Source: Cytobacillus purgationiresistens (GTDB lineage: Bacteria; Bacillota; Bacilli; Bacillales; Cytobacillaceae). Taken from it: a stretch of DNA of 64,000 nucleotides. Within the stretch, counting starts at the first letter, position 1. Each line of letters begins with the position of its first letter. Of this stretch, positions 42,336 to 51,559 are shown piece after piece. The notes under the pieces are model-generated. The model saw only the letters and a list, made by a program, of their open reading frames with translations. It ran no database searches and was not told the origin of the DNA. The DNA lies in the NCBI RefSeq assembly GCF_030813235.1, contig NZ_JAUSUB010000027.1:1-64000 (forward strand). The letters run 5' to 3'. The position numbers and the translations under genes are program-made.

Positions 42336-43169
42336 ATGTTTAAGGATTGTAAGGAAGAGGATTTTTACCAAATAGAATCAAATATGGGATCGTTTGCATC
42401 CCACTGCCATTTTCGTCTTTTTTTGGAGCACAACTTTTATAAGTGGAATTGCTACTCTTATGGTTGCATTATCTGTTTATAATACTGAATATCAAAATAA
42501 TCCATATTGGTTTCTTTTTACTAAACTTTATATATCCGCATTAGCTATTCAATTTTTTATTTCCTTGTTTTTTACTTTTGAAAAAACGCCTATCAATATC
42601 AAAAAATACAATCTGTTTTCTTGAGTATCATTGCTTTTAAAGTTTCCTTGGATTTTTACAGTGTATTTTTTGTATATACTGTTGCAGATTACTTTCCAAA
42701 CTATCTGCTATCAATTTCTATTATCTTGCTCATCGGTGGACTAATCTATTTGGCACTTTCTACAATTAGAGCAATAAAACGGGTAAAAAAAGGTGCTTTT
42801 AGAGAAGAAGGAACTGGTTTGTATGGTTTCTCTCAATCTAAATCCTATGTTAGTCTTCCTATCATATTTGGTGCAACCATGATGGGTGGAGCAATCGCGA
42901 GAACATTAGGAGAATCTTCAAATACATTGGCACAATCTGCAACTTTATATAAAATGCTTTTCTTTACTGTTTTAATTCAATTTGCAATTGCCTTCGCATT
43001 ACCAGAATTCCAATTGGTCACTTATTGCAAATATAGATTTGAGTCTTATAATTTAAAGAAACCTAAGGGACCTTTAAAAGAAACGCCAAGAGAAAGGCTT
43101 ATGGCCAAAAAAAACGACCAACAAGTAAAAGCTAGTAACACTGCAAAGCAAAAAAAAAGCAAGGAGTAA
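42336..43169 (+). pseudogene. Frameshifted second copy of the LXG-locus membrane (immunity) protein
   Basis: AGGAGG and ATG (42336) open MFKDCKEEDFYQIES, matching MLKQCNEEDFYQLRS of the intact gene. The frame then shifts to LHPTAIFVFFWSTTFISG (to 42624) and again to SIIAFKVSLDFYS through to 43169, where LKETPRERLMAKK matches the tail of the intact protein. At least two indels break it, near 42395 and 42600. The C-terminal piece alone keeps about 180 intact codons. Confidence 0.85.
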
Positions 43170-43175
43170 GAAAAA

Positions 43176-43360
43176 GTGAAGATAAAAAGAGCCCTTTTGT
43201 AACGTAATCAGTACAGCTTCAAGATGTAAAACTGATGAATGGCACCTTTTAGCAAAGGAATTTAGAAACTCAATTATCAAAAATGATCAAAGGATTATAT
43301 CCCTGAACTGGCCGCAGGTGCTTGCTGCCCTACTATTACATAACGCAAAGATATAATTTT
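43176..43360 (+). pseudogene. Truncated second copy of the first DUF5085-like gene
   Basis: Right after the decayed membrane gene, KIKRA, then (in another frame) NVISTASRCKTDEW and FRNSIIKND, match the N-terminus of the 41337 gene. A short deletion has shifted the frame near 43200, and similarity stops near 43290. Thus the pair membrane protein/DUF5085 was duplicated as a unit and is decaying. Confidence 0.75.
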
Positions 43361-43373
43361 CTCCAGCCTTTAA

Positions 43374-43757
43374 CTATAAGACAATATTCAATCTTCCATT
43401 CAAAAAGACGGGTTCCCTTTCCAAACTATCAAAAGGAAAAATAAATGTCCAAGGCATTGTTGTCCTTGGCTCAATATCCAATGATTCAATTGAAAAAGTA
43501 TGCTCAGCTACTTTTTCATGCTCTTCTTCGGTATAACGAATTTTTATATGATCAAACGCAGCAGGCTGCTTTGATAAATTATGGACGAGCACTGTCACTA
43601 ACAGTTCCCCTTTATAATTCCTTGCTTCCCATAGTGACGTAAATTCGAATTGACTATTTTCAGAAATATTCGCCTCCCTGAATCCTTCTTCAATGCGCTT
43701 GCGATCTTTTGGTGATATACTCTTATCCCATTTATCATGGAAAGTAAGCTTTTGCAT
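43374..43757 (-). CDS. SLAP-domain-like protein
   Basis: A 127-residue protein opening with MQKLTFHDKWDKSISPKDRK and carrying LVTVLVHNLSKQPAAFDHIK and TMPWTFIFPFDSLE. These resemble SLAP domains (bacillary accessory-Sec/S-layer-associated proteins). It has no signal peptide. AGGAGG stands just before the ATG. The family call is from memory of the pattern. Confidence 0.6.
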   Translation of the reverse strand: MQKLTFHDKWDKSISPKDRKRIEEGFREANISENSQFEFTSLWEARNYKGELLVTVLVHNLSKQPAAFDHIKIRYTEEEHEKVAEHTFSIESLDIEPRTTMPWTFIFPFDSLEREPVFLNGRLNIVL

Positions 43758-43867
43758 CTCTATACCTCCTTATTTTTTATTATCGATCTTTCCCACGCTT
43801 TAAAATCCCTTCATACAAAATTCTATTTGCCTTCTCCATCCACACTTAATATATTTCCATAACTTAT

Positions 43868-44167
43868 TTAAGCTTGTTGAATAGACGATATTTGCTCTCT
43901 GATTTGCGAATAGAAGGTTCTATTGAAATTGTCCAGCCATTTATTAAATTGCAGCTTTTCTAACCTGTAGTTCAATAGATTTAAGCACTTCGTCTTTATA
44001 CTGTTTAGGTTATTGGACGGCTGGGTGGTAGAGCTGCCCTCAACTTCTAAAGTAAATTCATTCTTGACCACTTCATTCAAACGAATAATACGACCCTCTT
44101 CAAAATAATTCCGACCACGTTCTAAAATCGTATCCGAAAAAGCCTTTTCGAACTCATTGATATTCAT
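43868..44167 (-). pseudogene. Remnant of a SWIM zinc-finger protein gene
   Basis: The first 45 residues (FEKAFSDTILERGRNYFEEG, then VEGSS) match the usual N-terminus of bacillary SWIM zinc-finger proteins, which normally continue with a CxC...CxH motif over several hundred residues. Here the sequence leaves the family after VEGSS, no zinc motif follows, and the frame closes at 99 residues. It is read as a truncated or internally deleted gene. Confidence 0.5.
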
Positions 44168-44396
44168 ACACGGTCCCCCTCTTCATTATCGTACAAGCAG
44201 TCTCTTGTTTTTAAGGTAACATGTGTGGATGGGGGAATTCTATAGTGGGATTTATTCTATTTCTTAAATAGGATTAAATTACAATAGTAATTTTCTGTAG
44301 TAACAAGGTAGATGATCTTTAACCACTTCTTTCGTATAACGAGAACAATATTCATTTTTTAATTATTGTTTTCAATAAACCTTTATGTCAAAGCAA

Positions 44397-44433
44397 AAAG
44401 CCGATTTTTCTTTTCTCAGAAAAGTTCGGCTTT
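44397..44433 (-). terminator. Terminator of the PhnB-like gene
   Basis: AAAGCCGA (44397-44404) pairs with TCGGCTTT (44426-44433), with an inner CTTTTC/GAAAAG pairing. On the minus strand it ends in TTTTTGC. Confidence 0.75.
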
Positions 44434-44461
44434 CAAAACTATTACGATAAAGGATTATAAT

Positions 44462-44887
44462 TTATTGTTGACTCTCAGTACTAATTTGAAAGGTTACACC
44501 GAACTTGTCTTTTACACTCCCATAAGCAGGGCTAAAGAAAGTTTCCTGAAGCGGCATTTTTACTTGTCCGTCTACCTGCAAGGATTCAAATATCTGTTTT
44601 GCCTCTTCAATTTCGCTAGTTGAAATACAGATTGTAACATGATTTCCAATTTGACTTGTTTGACCTGGAAAATTATCTGAAAACATAAGGTCCGTTTCAC
44701 CAATCTTTATCATCGCGTGTGATACAAGTTCCTTTGCTTCTTCTGGTAAAGGAAATTCTGGATTTTCTGGCATTTCTCCAAACGTTTGTTTAAAAAGAAC
44801 AGTACCACCCAATGCTTCCTCGTAAAATTGAATCGCTTCCTTTGCATTTCCGTTCATCATTAAATAAGGGGACAATCGCAATGTCAT
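44462..44887 (-). CDS. PhnB-like VOC (glyoxalase/bleomycin-resistance fold) protein
   Basis: A 141-residue member of the PhnB branch of the VOC superfamily: LSPYLMMNGNAKEAIQFYEE, ALGGTVLFKQTFGEMP, ADLMFSDN-like TDLMFSDNFPG, and YGSVKDKFGVTFQIS. AGGAGC precedes the ATG. The reaction and ligand are unknown for most members. It is a single gene. Confidence 0.85.
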   Translation of the reverse strand: MTLRLSPYLMMNGNAKEAIQFYEEALGGTVLFKQTFGEMPENPEFPLPEEAKELVSHAMIKIGETDLMFSDNFPGQTSQIGNHVTICISTSEIEEAKQIFESLQVDGQVKMPLQETFFSPAYGSVKDKFGVTFQISTESQQ

Positions 44888-45092
44888 AATAAAACAGCTC
44901 CTTGGTTATATTTTTTTTATACAAAATGGAGTAATCACGAAATATCCTGCTTGACCTTGTCAGTGGCAGGAGCCACCATCCCATTATTACCCATAATTAT
45001 ATTTTATAATACAGAACACACGTTCGTCAATAAATAATTTCAATTCTATCTATTTCATGACTGTCACGTTCAAATAGTAATCAAACTGGATA

Positions 45093-45449
45093 TTACACCT
45101 GTTTTTCCCAGAGCTCTATCCTTCTTCCTGCTGGATCTTCAATCCAAATGAACTTTCCAAATTCACTATTCTCTTGTTCCTTAACAAGAGGTACATCCAT
45201 TTGTTCGAGATGCTTTATGCTGTCCTCTATATTTTCAACTTGAAAGTTCAACATCACCTGCTGATCGATCGGAAAATAGCCGTCACTTTCTGTAAAGAAT
45301 GAAAAAATTGTTGCATTGTCTGTATGAGGCGTAATAACCGTTCCATTCCAGTCTTCCATTTCGATTTTCAACACTTCTTTATACCAATTTTTCAATACAT
45401 CAATGTTTCTGGTTCTCCAGAAAATGCCTCCAAAACCTTTGATAATCAT
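45093..45449 (-). CDS. VOC-family (glyoxalase-like) protein
   Basis: 118 residues with one VOC module pair: FWRTRNIDVLKNWYKEVLKI, then LNFQVENIEDSIKHLEQMDV and WIEDPAGRRIELWE. The frame opens at GTG (45458), but GAGGTGA stands five bases before the ATG at 45449, which I prefer. Metal-binding His/Glu positions are partly present (final ELWE). Substrate unknown. Confidence 0.82.
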   Translation of the reverse strand: MIIKGFGGIFWRTRNIDVLKNWYKEVLKIEMEDWNGTVITPHTDNATIFSFFTESDGYFPIDQQVMLNFQVENIEDSIKHLEQMDVPLVKEQENSEFGKFIWIEDPAGRRIELWEKQV

Positions 45450-45903
45450 CAGATTCACCTCGCTATTTATTTTCTAACAGAAAAACGGATTACTTGGTAA
45501 AGAGTAGACCTAAGTTGAATAAAGGAACCTTGAACTACTATTTCGACAACTTATAAGAAACCCCTCTTTTCCATTTTCCGTACCTTCACAAAAAGAAGGA
45601 GCACAATCTATTCTAGAATTGTGCCCAATTGATGACAAATAATTTCCCCATGATAAATCAAATTCTTCTTATCTTCACAACCAAGATTGCGCCTATTATT
45701 GTAAAATTTACGATATGTTATCCTGCGTTAATAAAAAACAATTTTAATAATGTCCCTTCAAAGCAGTATTTTATTCCATTACAGCTGTAGCCAAAAAAAC
45801 ATGCCATAAATCTTGATGAAGCACCAACCAAAGCATAAAGGTTGTTATTAGAGAATGTATAAACGGTGCTCTCCAATATAAAGAGATCACCTCTTTTTCA
45901 AAT
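45450..45903. other. Intergenic region with coding-like relics
   Basis: No intact gene. On the minus strand near 45770-45870 one frame reads RAPFIHSLITTFMLWLVLHQ, a membrane-helix-like peptide, and is then broken by stops. GCACAAT and ATTGTGC (about 45601-45630) form a small hairpin. It is probably decayed coding DNA beside the AGCS remnant. Confidence 0.35.
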
Positions 45904-46313
45904 CTACCCTACAGATTTCTTATTAATATTTTTATTTCCCTTTATCTTCTCCTCCCAAAAATCCGCTCCCTTTATCCCCAATTTAACTGGATCAAAAATA
46001 GGATCGATTCCTGCTTTTTTCAGTGTATCGTAATCCTTCAATACTTTCAGTGCAGGCTTAGTTAATAATAGGATGGCTACGAGGTTTAGCCAAGCCATAC
46101 TGCCTATTCCCAAATCACCTAGTGTCCATAATAGAGACGCTGACTCGACACTGCCAATATAGACCATTACTAAGAACAATACTTTCCACACAGAATTCAT
46201 CCATTTAAATTTCAACTTTCTATTTAAAAACATCAATGTGGTTTCAGATATATAGTAATAAGCCATAAGAGTTGTAAATGCGAAGAAGAACAGAGCAATC
46301 GAAACAAATCCAT
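45904..46313 (-). pseudogene. C-terminal remnant of an AGCS-family sodium:amino acid symporter
   Basis: From about 46313 the minus strand reads SIALFFFAFTTLMAYYYISE through several membrane helices to a basic tail (KKAGIDPIFDPVKLGIKGAD, DFWEEK). This is the normal end of AlsT/GlnT-type alanine/glutamine carriers. About the first 320 residues are missing, and no start codon with a ribosome site precedes it. Confidence 0.75.
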
Positions 46314-46911
46314 TTCACACCCCCTCCAAAGCCTCATTGTATAAATTTAAACATCCATATCTCCCGCTTTTACCGTAATTAGTTGTTTCACGAGACATGG
46401 CATTTTTTCTAGACGCTTTAGAAATAAATAGGAATTTTTCATTATTAGTAGGAAAAGCAAACGCTACATTTTCATTCTTGGAATACACCGCTGAGTATGA
46501 GATAGCATTCCATACAGAGATTGTATCCTCTTACTGCTTATCATTGTTTCCAAAATAAGATTTTAAGAGTTCGGTTCGGCAATTATTGATAATCATGACT
46601 ATATTTCTTTTATTTTTTAAGCAAAAGAACGATTTTTACAATTAAACAACTGTTTATGTATGATTCTAGAATAATATGCTTTTTTAAGAGAATTCACTGA
46701 TTTAATAATTTTCCATACCTTAAAACAACTTTTAATAACCCTATTATTCTATTCTAAAAAAACCATTACACTCTAATTGAATATTTCGAAATAATTTCCT
46801 ATTCCGTTATTTCCCTATTCATGTTACACTTATTTTCATAATATTGTCCGTCTGTACAATACATTTGTATATTATACTAAAATACCTTACTACCAACTTC
46901 GGAGGAATATC
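46314..46911. other. Intergenic region upstream of sstT
   Basis: About 600 AT-rich bases. Short minus-strand stretches (46350-46530) look coding-like but are broken, and no family was recognised. The last 60 bases serve as the sstT leader, ending in CGGAGG. No riboswitch or T-box was recognised. Confidence 0.4.
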
Positions 46912-48132
46912 ATGAAAAACATCTTGCTTAAGTGGAATCAAATTAGTCTAGTTAAACGAATTCTTATTGGTATCATTGTCGGTATTCTGCTAGCTGTTAC
47001 CATTCCTGGGGCAGCGAGTTGGGTTTCGATTTTTGGAACTTTATTTGTAGGGGCTTTGAAAGCTGTGGCGCCGATTCTCGTTTTATTCTTGGTGATGCAT
47101 GCCATTTCCAGTCATAAAAGCGGCAAGCAGACAAATATGAAGTCGATTCTTATCCTTTATGGATTAGGTACTTTGTTAGCCGGGGCGGTTGGGGTAATAG
47201 CGAGTTTTATTTTTCCTATTAATCTTTCGCTTACAACAGGTACAGAGGACATTGCACCTCCGGGCGGAATTTTAGAAGTGCTTGAAACATTGCTGTTTAA
47301 TATCGTGGACAATCCTGTCAATGCATTGATGAATGCGAATTATATTGGAATTTTGACGTGGGCCATCCTTCTTGGATTGGTGCTTAAAAAGGCTGCTGAT
47401 TCAACTAAAACAATGATTGCCAATTTTTCGGATGCCATTACTAAGATCGTAAAATGGGTCATTGATTTAGCTCCATTAGGAATCATGGGTCTCGTTTTTG
47501 ATGCGATTGCTACAAGCGGGCTTTCTTCATTATTAGAATATGGACAGCTGCTTGTTCTGCTGCTTGGCTGCATGTTCTTTGTCGCGCTGGTGATGAATCC
47601 TCTTATCGTTTTCATCTATACGCGCCAAAATCCATATCCGCTTGTGTTTAAAGTGTTAAGGGAAAGTGGTATCACTGCGTTCTTTACACGCAGCTCAGCC
47701 GCGAATATTCCTGTGAATTTATCATTATGCAAAAAGTTAGGATTAGATGAAGATACTTATTCCGTTTCTATTCCATTAGGAGCTACTATTAATATGGCAG
47801 GTGCCGCTGTGACGATTTCTGTCTTAACCCTTGCAACTGCAAATACGCTTGGCATTAACGTGGATATTTGGACGGCGGTTATTCTGATGGTTATCGCTGC
47901 TATCTCTGCTGCAGGTGCTTCAGGTGTTGCCGGTGGGTCTCTCTTGCTTATTCCACTCGCTTGCGGCTTATTGGGTATTCCTAATGAAATTGCCATGCAG
48001 GTCGTAGCTATCGGCTTCATTATCGGCGTGCTGCAGGACTCTTGTGAAACTGCCCTAAATTCTTCTACTGACGTATTGTTTACAGCAGCTGCTGAAATGG
48101 CTAAAGAGCGTCAAGTAAGTAAGGCAGCTTAA
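46912..48132 (+). CDS. sstT: Serine/threonine:sodium symporter SstT
   Basis: A 406-residue DAACS-family transporter with eight helices and two hairpin loops. [20 protein letters not shown], the serine-rich hairpin [16 protein letters not shown], the [10 protein letters not shown] sodium/substrate motif and [12 protein letters not shown] with [18 protein letters not shown] are characteristic of SstT. CGGAGG precedes the ATG. It imports L-serine and L-threonine with sodium. It is monocistronic with a strong terminator. Confidence 0.93.
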   Translation: MKNILLKWNQISLVKRILIGIIVGILLAVTIPGAASWVSIFGTLFVGALKAVAPILVLFLVMHAISSHKSGKQTNMKSILILYGLGTLLAGAVGVIASFIFPINLSLTTGTEDIAPPGGILEVLETLLFNIVDNPVNALMNANYIGILTWAILLGLVLKKAADSTKTMIANFSDAITKIVKWVIDLAPLGIMGLVFDAIATSGLSSLLEYGQLLVLLLGCMFFVALVMNPLIVFIYTRQNPYPLVFKVLRESGITAFFTRSSAANIPVNLSLCKKLGLDEDTYSVSIPLGATINMAGAAVTISVLTLATANTLGINVDIWTAVILMVIAAISAAGASGVAGGSLLLIPLACGLLGIPNEIAMQVVAIGFIIGVLQDSCETALNSSTDVLFTAAAEMAKERQVSKAA

Positions 48133-48156
48133 ATTTTTATTTTGTAAAAAAAGATT

Positions 48157-48189
48157 ACCCCCTTACAGTTAAGTAAGGGGGTTTTTATT
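48157..48189 (+). terminator. Terminator between sstT and the metalloprotease gene
   Basis: ACCCCCTTAC (48157-48166) pairs with GTAAGGGGGT (48173-48182), followed by TTTTATTT. The opposite strand also reads into a T-rich tract, so it may serve both convergent genes. Confidence 0.88.
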
Positions 48190-48203
48190 TGCAATTACGT
48201 CTT

Positions 48204-50420
48204 CTATTTATCTAGCATAAAATCTGTATAATACATCAATGTATTAGCAGCTCGCTCAGAAATCATTTTATCTGCTTGGTATTTGCTAAGCAACACTTTA
48301 AACCCATCCAGATGCTTCTTCACTTTTTCCTTTTCTCCTTGCTTTTCAAAAAGGGCCACTGCCGTTAAGTGTTTGTCTAAAGCATTGACAACGCTGCTGC
48401 CAGCAAATTCTTCCTCTGCATTAAAATGTGCCACTAGCGCTTTTAGACCTGCTGCGTTTACATCATTGAGTAAAGTATAATTTGTCGCTGCTGTTTGTTC
48501 AGAGTCCGTTTCTGACGTTGCTGTGAAGGCAACATTGGTAATCGTTTGTTCTCCTTCAGGTATTTCCACGTAAACAGGTACATCCACCGTTTCCCCAGCA
48601 GCTACTTCAACTAGGTTGTTTAACAGCCTTACATCCCATCCAGCTTGGGTGGAAGCATCCAGACGGAAGATATCTGTTTCTTCACCTGTGTTGGTCACAC
48701 TAAAGCTGTATTTTCCTATTTTCCCTGGAACAGCATGCTCGATTGAACCAGTGTCTACAGAAACACCCCGTTCATACGGGCCAGCGCCATCTAAGTGACG
48801 GACTGCCACACGATAGGAAAGTGCTCCGTCCTCAGCAACAATCTTGTCAAGGATATAGAAGTGAATACGATTATGCTCATCGATATATTCATTGACGATT
48901 CCGTCTGCAGTTCCTGCTTTAAATGTGGCATCAACCAATTGTTCTAATGACCCCTTGGAACTGTTCACTTTTGTTCCATCCGGTCGAGTAAAGTCGACCA
49001 CATCAATATCTTCTGGGTGGGAATCAATAACCCAGATATTCGGCGCTTCCTCCGTGTTTCTCGTTTTTGCCAGCAGTACGCCGTCGTCGTGGGTAAAGGA
49101 GTCATAGCCTACTCGGTCGACGACCTCCAGCGTATAGTTGTTATACCATCTTTCACCGCGATGCATATCCGCGCGCCAGTCATCGTCGATATAATTGATT
49201 GGTGTATGATCCACCATTTCAATATTGATGCCATACAGCCCCTCACGGCCAAATGCTTCTCCAGTTGGGACGGCGCGTGTTAGGATATCAGCGAATATCG
49301 GCCCAGATTCTTCAAGATCATCGCGATTCACGTTAATATACTGATCCTCTTCTAAGAAGCCTTGCTTAATTTTATTTCGCAGCATATGATGAGGCGGCAC
49401 CGATCCGCCTTGAGTGGCTGGAATCAGCCAGCGCGTATGGCTTCCGCCAGGACCGTTGAAACTGCCGCTGCTCATTAATTCCCATGAACCCGCGAATGTC
49501 CGAAGCGGCGGATTTGCTTGCGGGTTATTGTAGTTGTCGCGAAGGCCCATTAAATGTCCAAATTCATGGGCATACGTAGCCATTCCGTTGCTTGACCCCT
49601 GAATGGAAGTGCTGCCGCTCGCACTGGACCAGATAGATTTTGCCGCAAACCATGATGTCCATGGCACATAACGGGTGATCGCCCAATTCTTATCCATGCC
49701 ATATTTAGCCGGCGGTCCAAATTCAGCAGGGATGGACTCAGGATTCATAAACATCATTTCACCAAACTCTTGCCATACACCCGTTTCAGCATAGCCGGAA
49801 TGCAAGATGAAGATGAAGTCATAATCTTCTCCGGAGGCATTCAAATCTGGCTGCGCCTTGGCAACCGCCTCAGGCCGCAAGCTTTTCGGACTGAACCCTT
49901 CAGGAATGAATGACTGCTGATTGAACTCATTCATGCCATATTGGAATTCATTGTGATCCATATGGTACACACCGTATCCATCAAGCTCCACACCCCATTT
50001 CCCATATGAATTTTCTCTCCAGAAATCGCTAATCGTACGGTAGTTATTAAGTTCTTGTGGTGTATTCAAATAGTCCAACCAAAAATCTACGAGTTCCTCT
50101 TCAGGGACATTGCCAATTTGCGGATTGCCAACCGGATCTGTTCCAGGATCATTCAGTACTTGAAACGGCAGGTCTGGGAAATCAACAAGAACCAATGCGC
50201 CTCGCAATCTCCTTTCCGGTTCCACCTCCACATCCCCCCAGCTCGTTCCTGGAAGCTCATTAAAGTCATCCCATGTTTGATCACGCGGCAGAACCCATGA
50301 TTCTTTATCAATTGGTTCTGGGAAATCAGCTAAACCTGGCTGCTGAGCAAAGGCCGTGGCTGAAGAAAATAGAATAAGAGAGCCAAGTACTACGCCAGTC
50401 AGCTTTTTGAATATTTTCAT
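48204..50420 (-). CDS. Secreted immune inhibitor A-type metalloprotease (peptidase M6)
   Basis: 738 residues. The signal peptide is residues 1-25 (ending AFA before QQP). The M6 zinc site is HEFGHLMGLRD with His285, Glu286 and His289. It is followed by a NEW3-like beta domain (about 555-645: VPGKIGKYSFSVTNTGEETD, AGETVDVPVYVEIPEGE) and a helical FIMAH-like end domain (about 650-738). GGGGGA precedes the ATG. Family members degrade host or environmental proteins, including antibacterial peptides. It is a single gene. Confidence 0.88.
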   Translation of the reverse strand: MKIFKKLTGVVLGSLILFSSATAFAQQPGLADFPEPIDKESWVLPRDQTWDDFNELPGTSWGDVEVEPERRLRGALVLVDFPDLPFQVLNDPGTDPVGNPQIGNVPEEELVDFWLDYLNTPQELNNYRTISDFWRENSYGKWGVELDGYGVYHMDHNEFQYGMNEFNQQSFIPEGFSPKSLRPEAVAKAQPDLNASGEDYDFIFILHSGYAETGVWQEFGEMMFMNPESIPAEFGPPAKYGMDKNWAITRYVPWTSWFAAKSIWSSASGSTSIQGSSNGMATYAHEFGHLMGLRDNYNNPQANPPLRTFAGSWELMSSGSFNGPGGSHTRWLIPATQGGSVPPHHMLRNKIKQGFLEEDQYINVNRDDLEESGPIFADILTRAVPTGEAFGREGLYGINIEMVDHTPINYIDDDWRADMHRGERWYNNYTLEVVDRVGYDSFTHDDGVLLAKTRNTEEAPNIWVIDSHPEDIDVVDFTRPDGTKVNSSKGSLEQLVDATFKAGTADGIVNEYIDEHNRIHFYILDKIVAEDGALSYRVAVRHLDGAGPYERGVSVDTGSIEHAVPGKIGKYSFSVTNTGEETDIFRLDASTQAGWDVRLLNNLVEVAAGETVDVPVYVEIPEGEQTITNVAFTATSETDSEQTAATNYTLLNDVNAAGLKALVAHFNAEEEFAGSSVVNALDKHLTAVALFEKQGEKEKVKKHLDGFKVLLSKYQADKMISERAANTLMYYTDFMLDK

Positions 50421-51238
50421 AGAGCATCCCCCTTTTAATAGTGCTTTTTTTAATTCTTGTAGATTCGTTAGGTGTGTAAAGAAGAAAATCGCGTTTTATT
50501 ATGTAAATCGCTTTAACCTTCATCGCAAGTAGATTGACTGCCGATATTCATTCATAAGGGACTGGAGAGGATATTTAGGATATACATACAAAACATAAAG
50601 TGTGCTCCCATTTCTTTCTGAGCTTCGGGAACAGATAACGAACTAAAAATAATGACTATGAACCTATTAATCAAAATAATTAACTAGACTAAACCTCCTT
50701 CCTATTTATATCTCGAAGGGGCTAGAAGAGAATATGATAGATTTCACCCCCTTTTTTAAAAATAACACAAAAATTCTAAATTATTTGATAAAAAGAGAAA
50801 CTTTTTAAAAATAAGGAAAAGGTCATATATATGGATATTTTTACATTTTTATACATTTTGTAAGTACTAATTTGGAGGGAAAATAAGGAGAGAGTCAAAT
50901 AAAATGAGTATAATGACTGAGAATCTGTTTTTGCATAACACTAAGTTCGCGGTCATACAAACAACATTTTACTAGAAGCATTTCTGCATATAAAAAGGCA
51001 ACGCACTCTTTTCAGAGGAGTAATTATATCTGGAAGAAACACTTTCTATCTATTAAAGACTTCTCTTCAACTTTTTTCAGATGATTAGTGACCCATCCCA
51101 TCCTGTTTTCAATTATTCAAGAATAAAACCTCTATTAAAGACGAAACCCTTTTGGTTTTTTTTCGTATAGTTATTAAACATTTTATAGAGGTGGTGCCGT
51201 TCAACAGAGTAGTTCCGAAGAAATTGTAGGATTTTTTT
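50421..51238. other. Intergenic region, possible very short ORF
   Basis: About 820 AT-rich bases. A 23-codon frame at 50904-50975 (plus) has AAGGAGAGAG nine bases before its ATG (MSIMTENLFLHNTKF...), but nothing else supports it. CGAAACC/TGGTTTTTTTTCG at about 51141-51166 could be a weak terminator. Confidence 0.35.
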
Positions 51239-51457
51239 AGTAGAAAAGATTTGATTCAGATTAAAGAACTAACTCCACAGGCATTACATTCTTTAGTCAA
51301 TAAAGTCACATGTACCGAAGACGGTAAGCTTTATATTCAATACAATTTTGTAAACACTTTTCAAGAAACAAAAAAAGACAGCGCCCCCATACTCGAGGGC
51401 AAATTGCCTTATTTTAAAATGAGCTGTGCTACACACTCCACATGGCTTGGGTGGTGA
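51239..51457 (+). pseudogene. C-terminal relic of a serine recombinase
   Basis: The plus-strand frame reads LIQIKELTPQALHSLVNKV, then EDGKLYIQYNFV. This is the typical last segment of transposon-type large serine recombinases (LTPxxLHxLVxxI). The catalytic and zinc-ribbon domains are absent upstream. Just after the homologous part lies ACACACTCCACAT (51431-51443), a sequence also found in the second recombinase relic. Confidence 0.6.
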
Positions 51458-51559
51458 TGGTAGATTAATATAGATGTAGTAGTGTTTACCTTAAACTAGT
51501 TTTTCGTACCTCCATATTTTCAAATTCGATTATTAATTCAGGTACTCATATCGTTCATG

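Noticed and set aside
44366-44623. 85-codon plus-strand frame
   Set aside because: It starts in a terminator hairpin and is antisense to the PhnB-like gene; no ribosome site.
46800-46911. T-box or amino acid riboswitch before sstT
   Set aside because: No T-box sequence (TGGNACCGCG-like) or lysine/glycine riboswitch core could be found.
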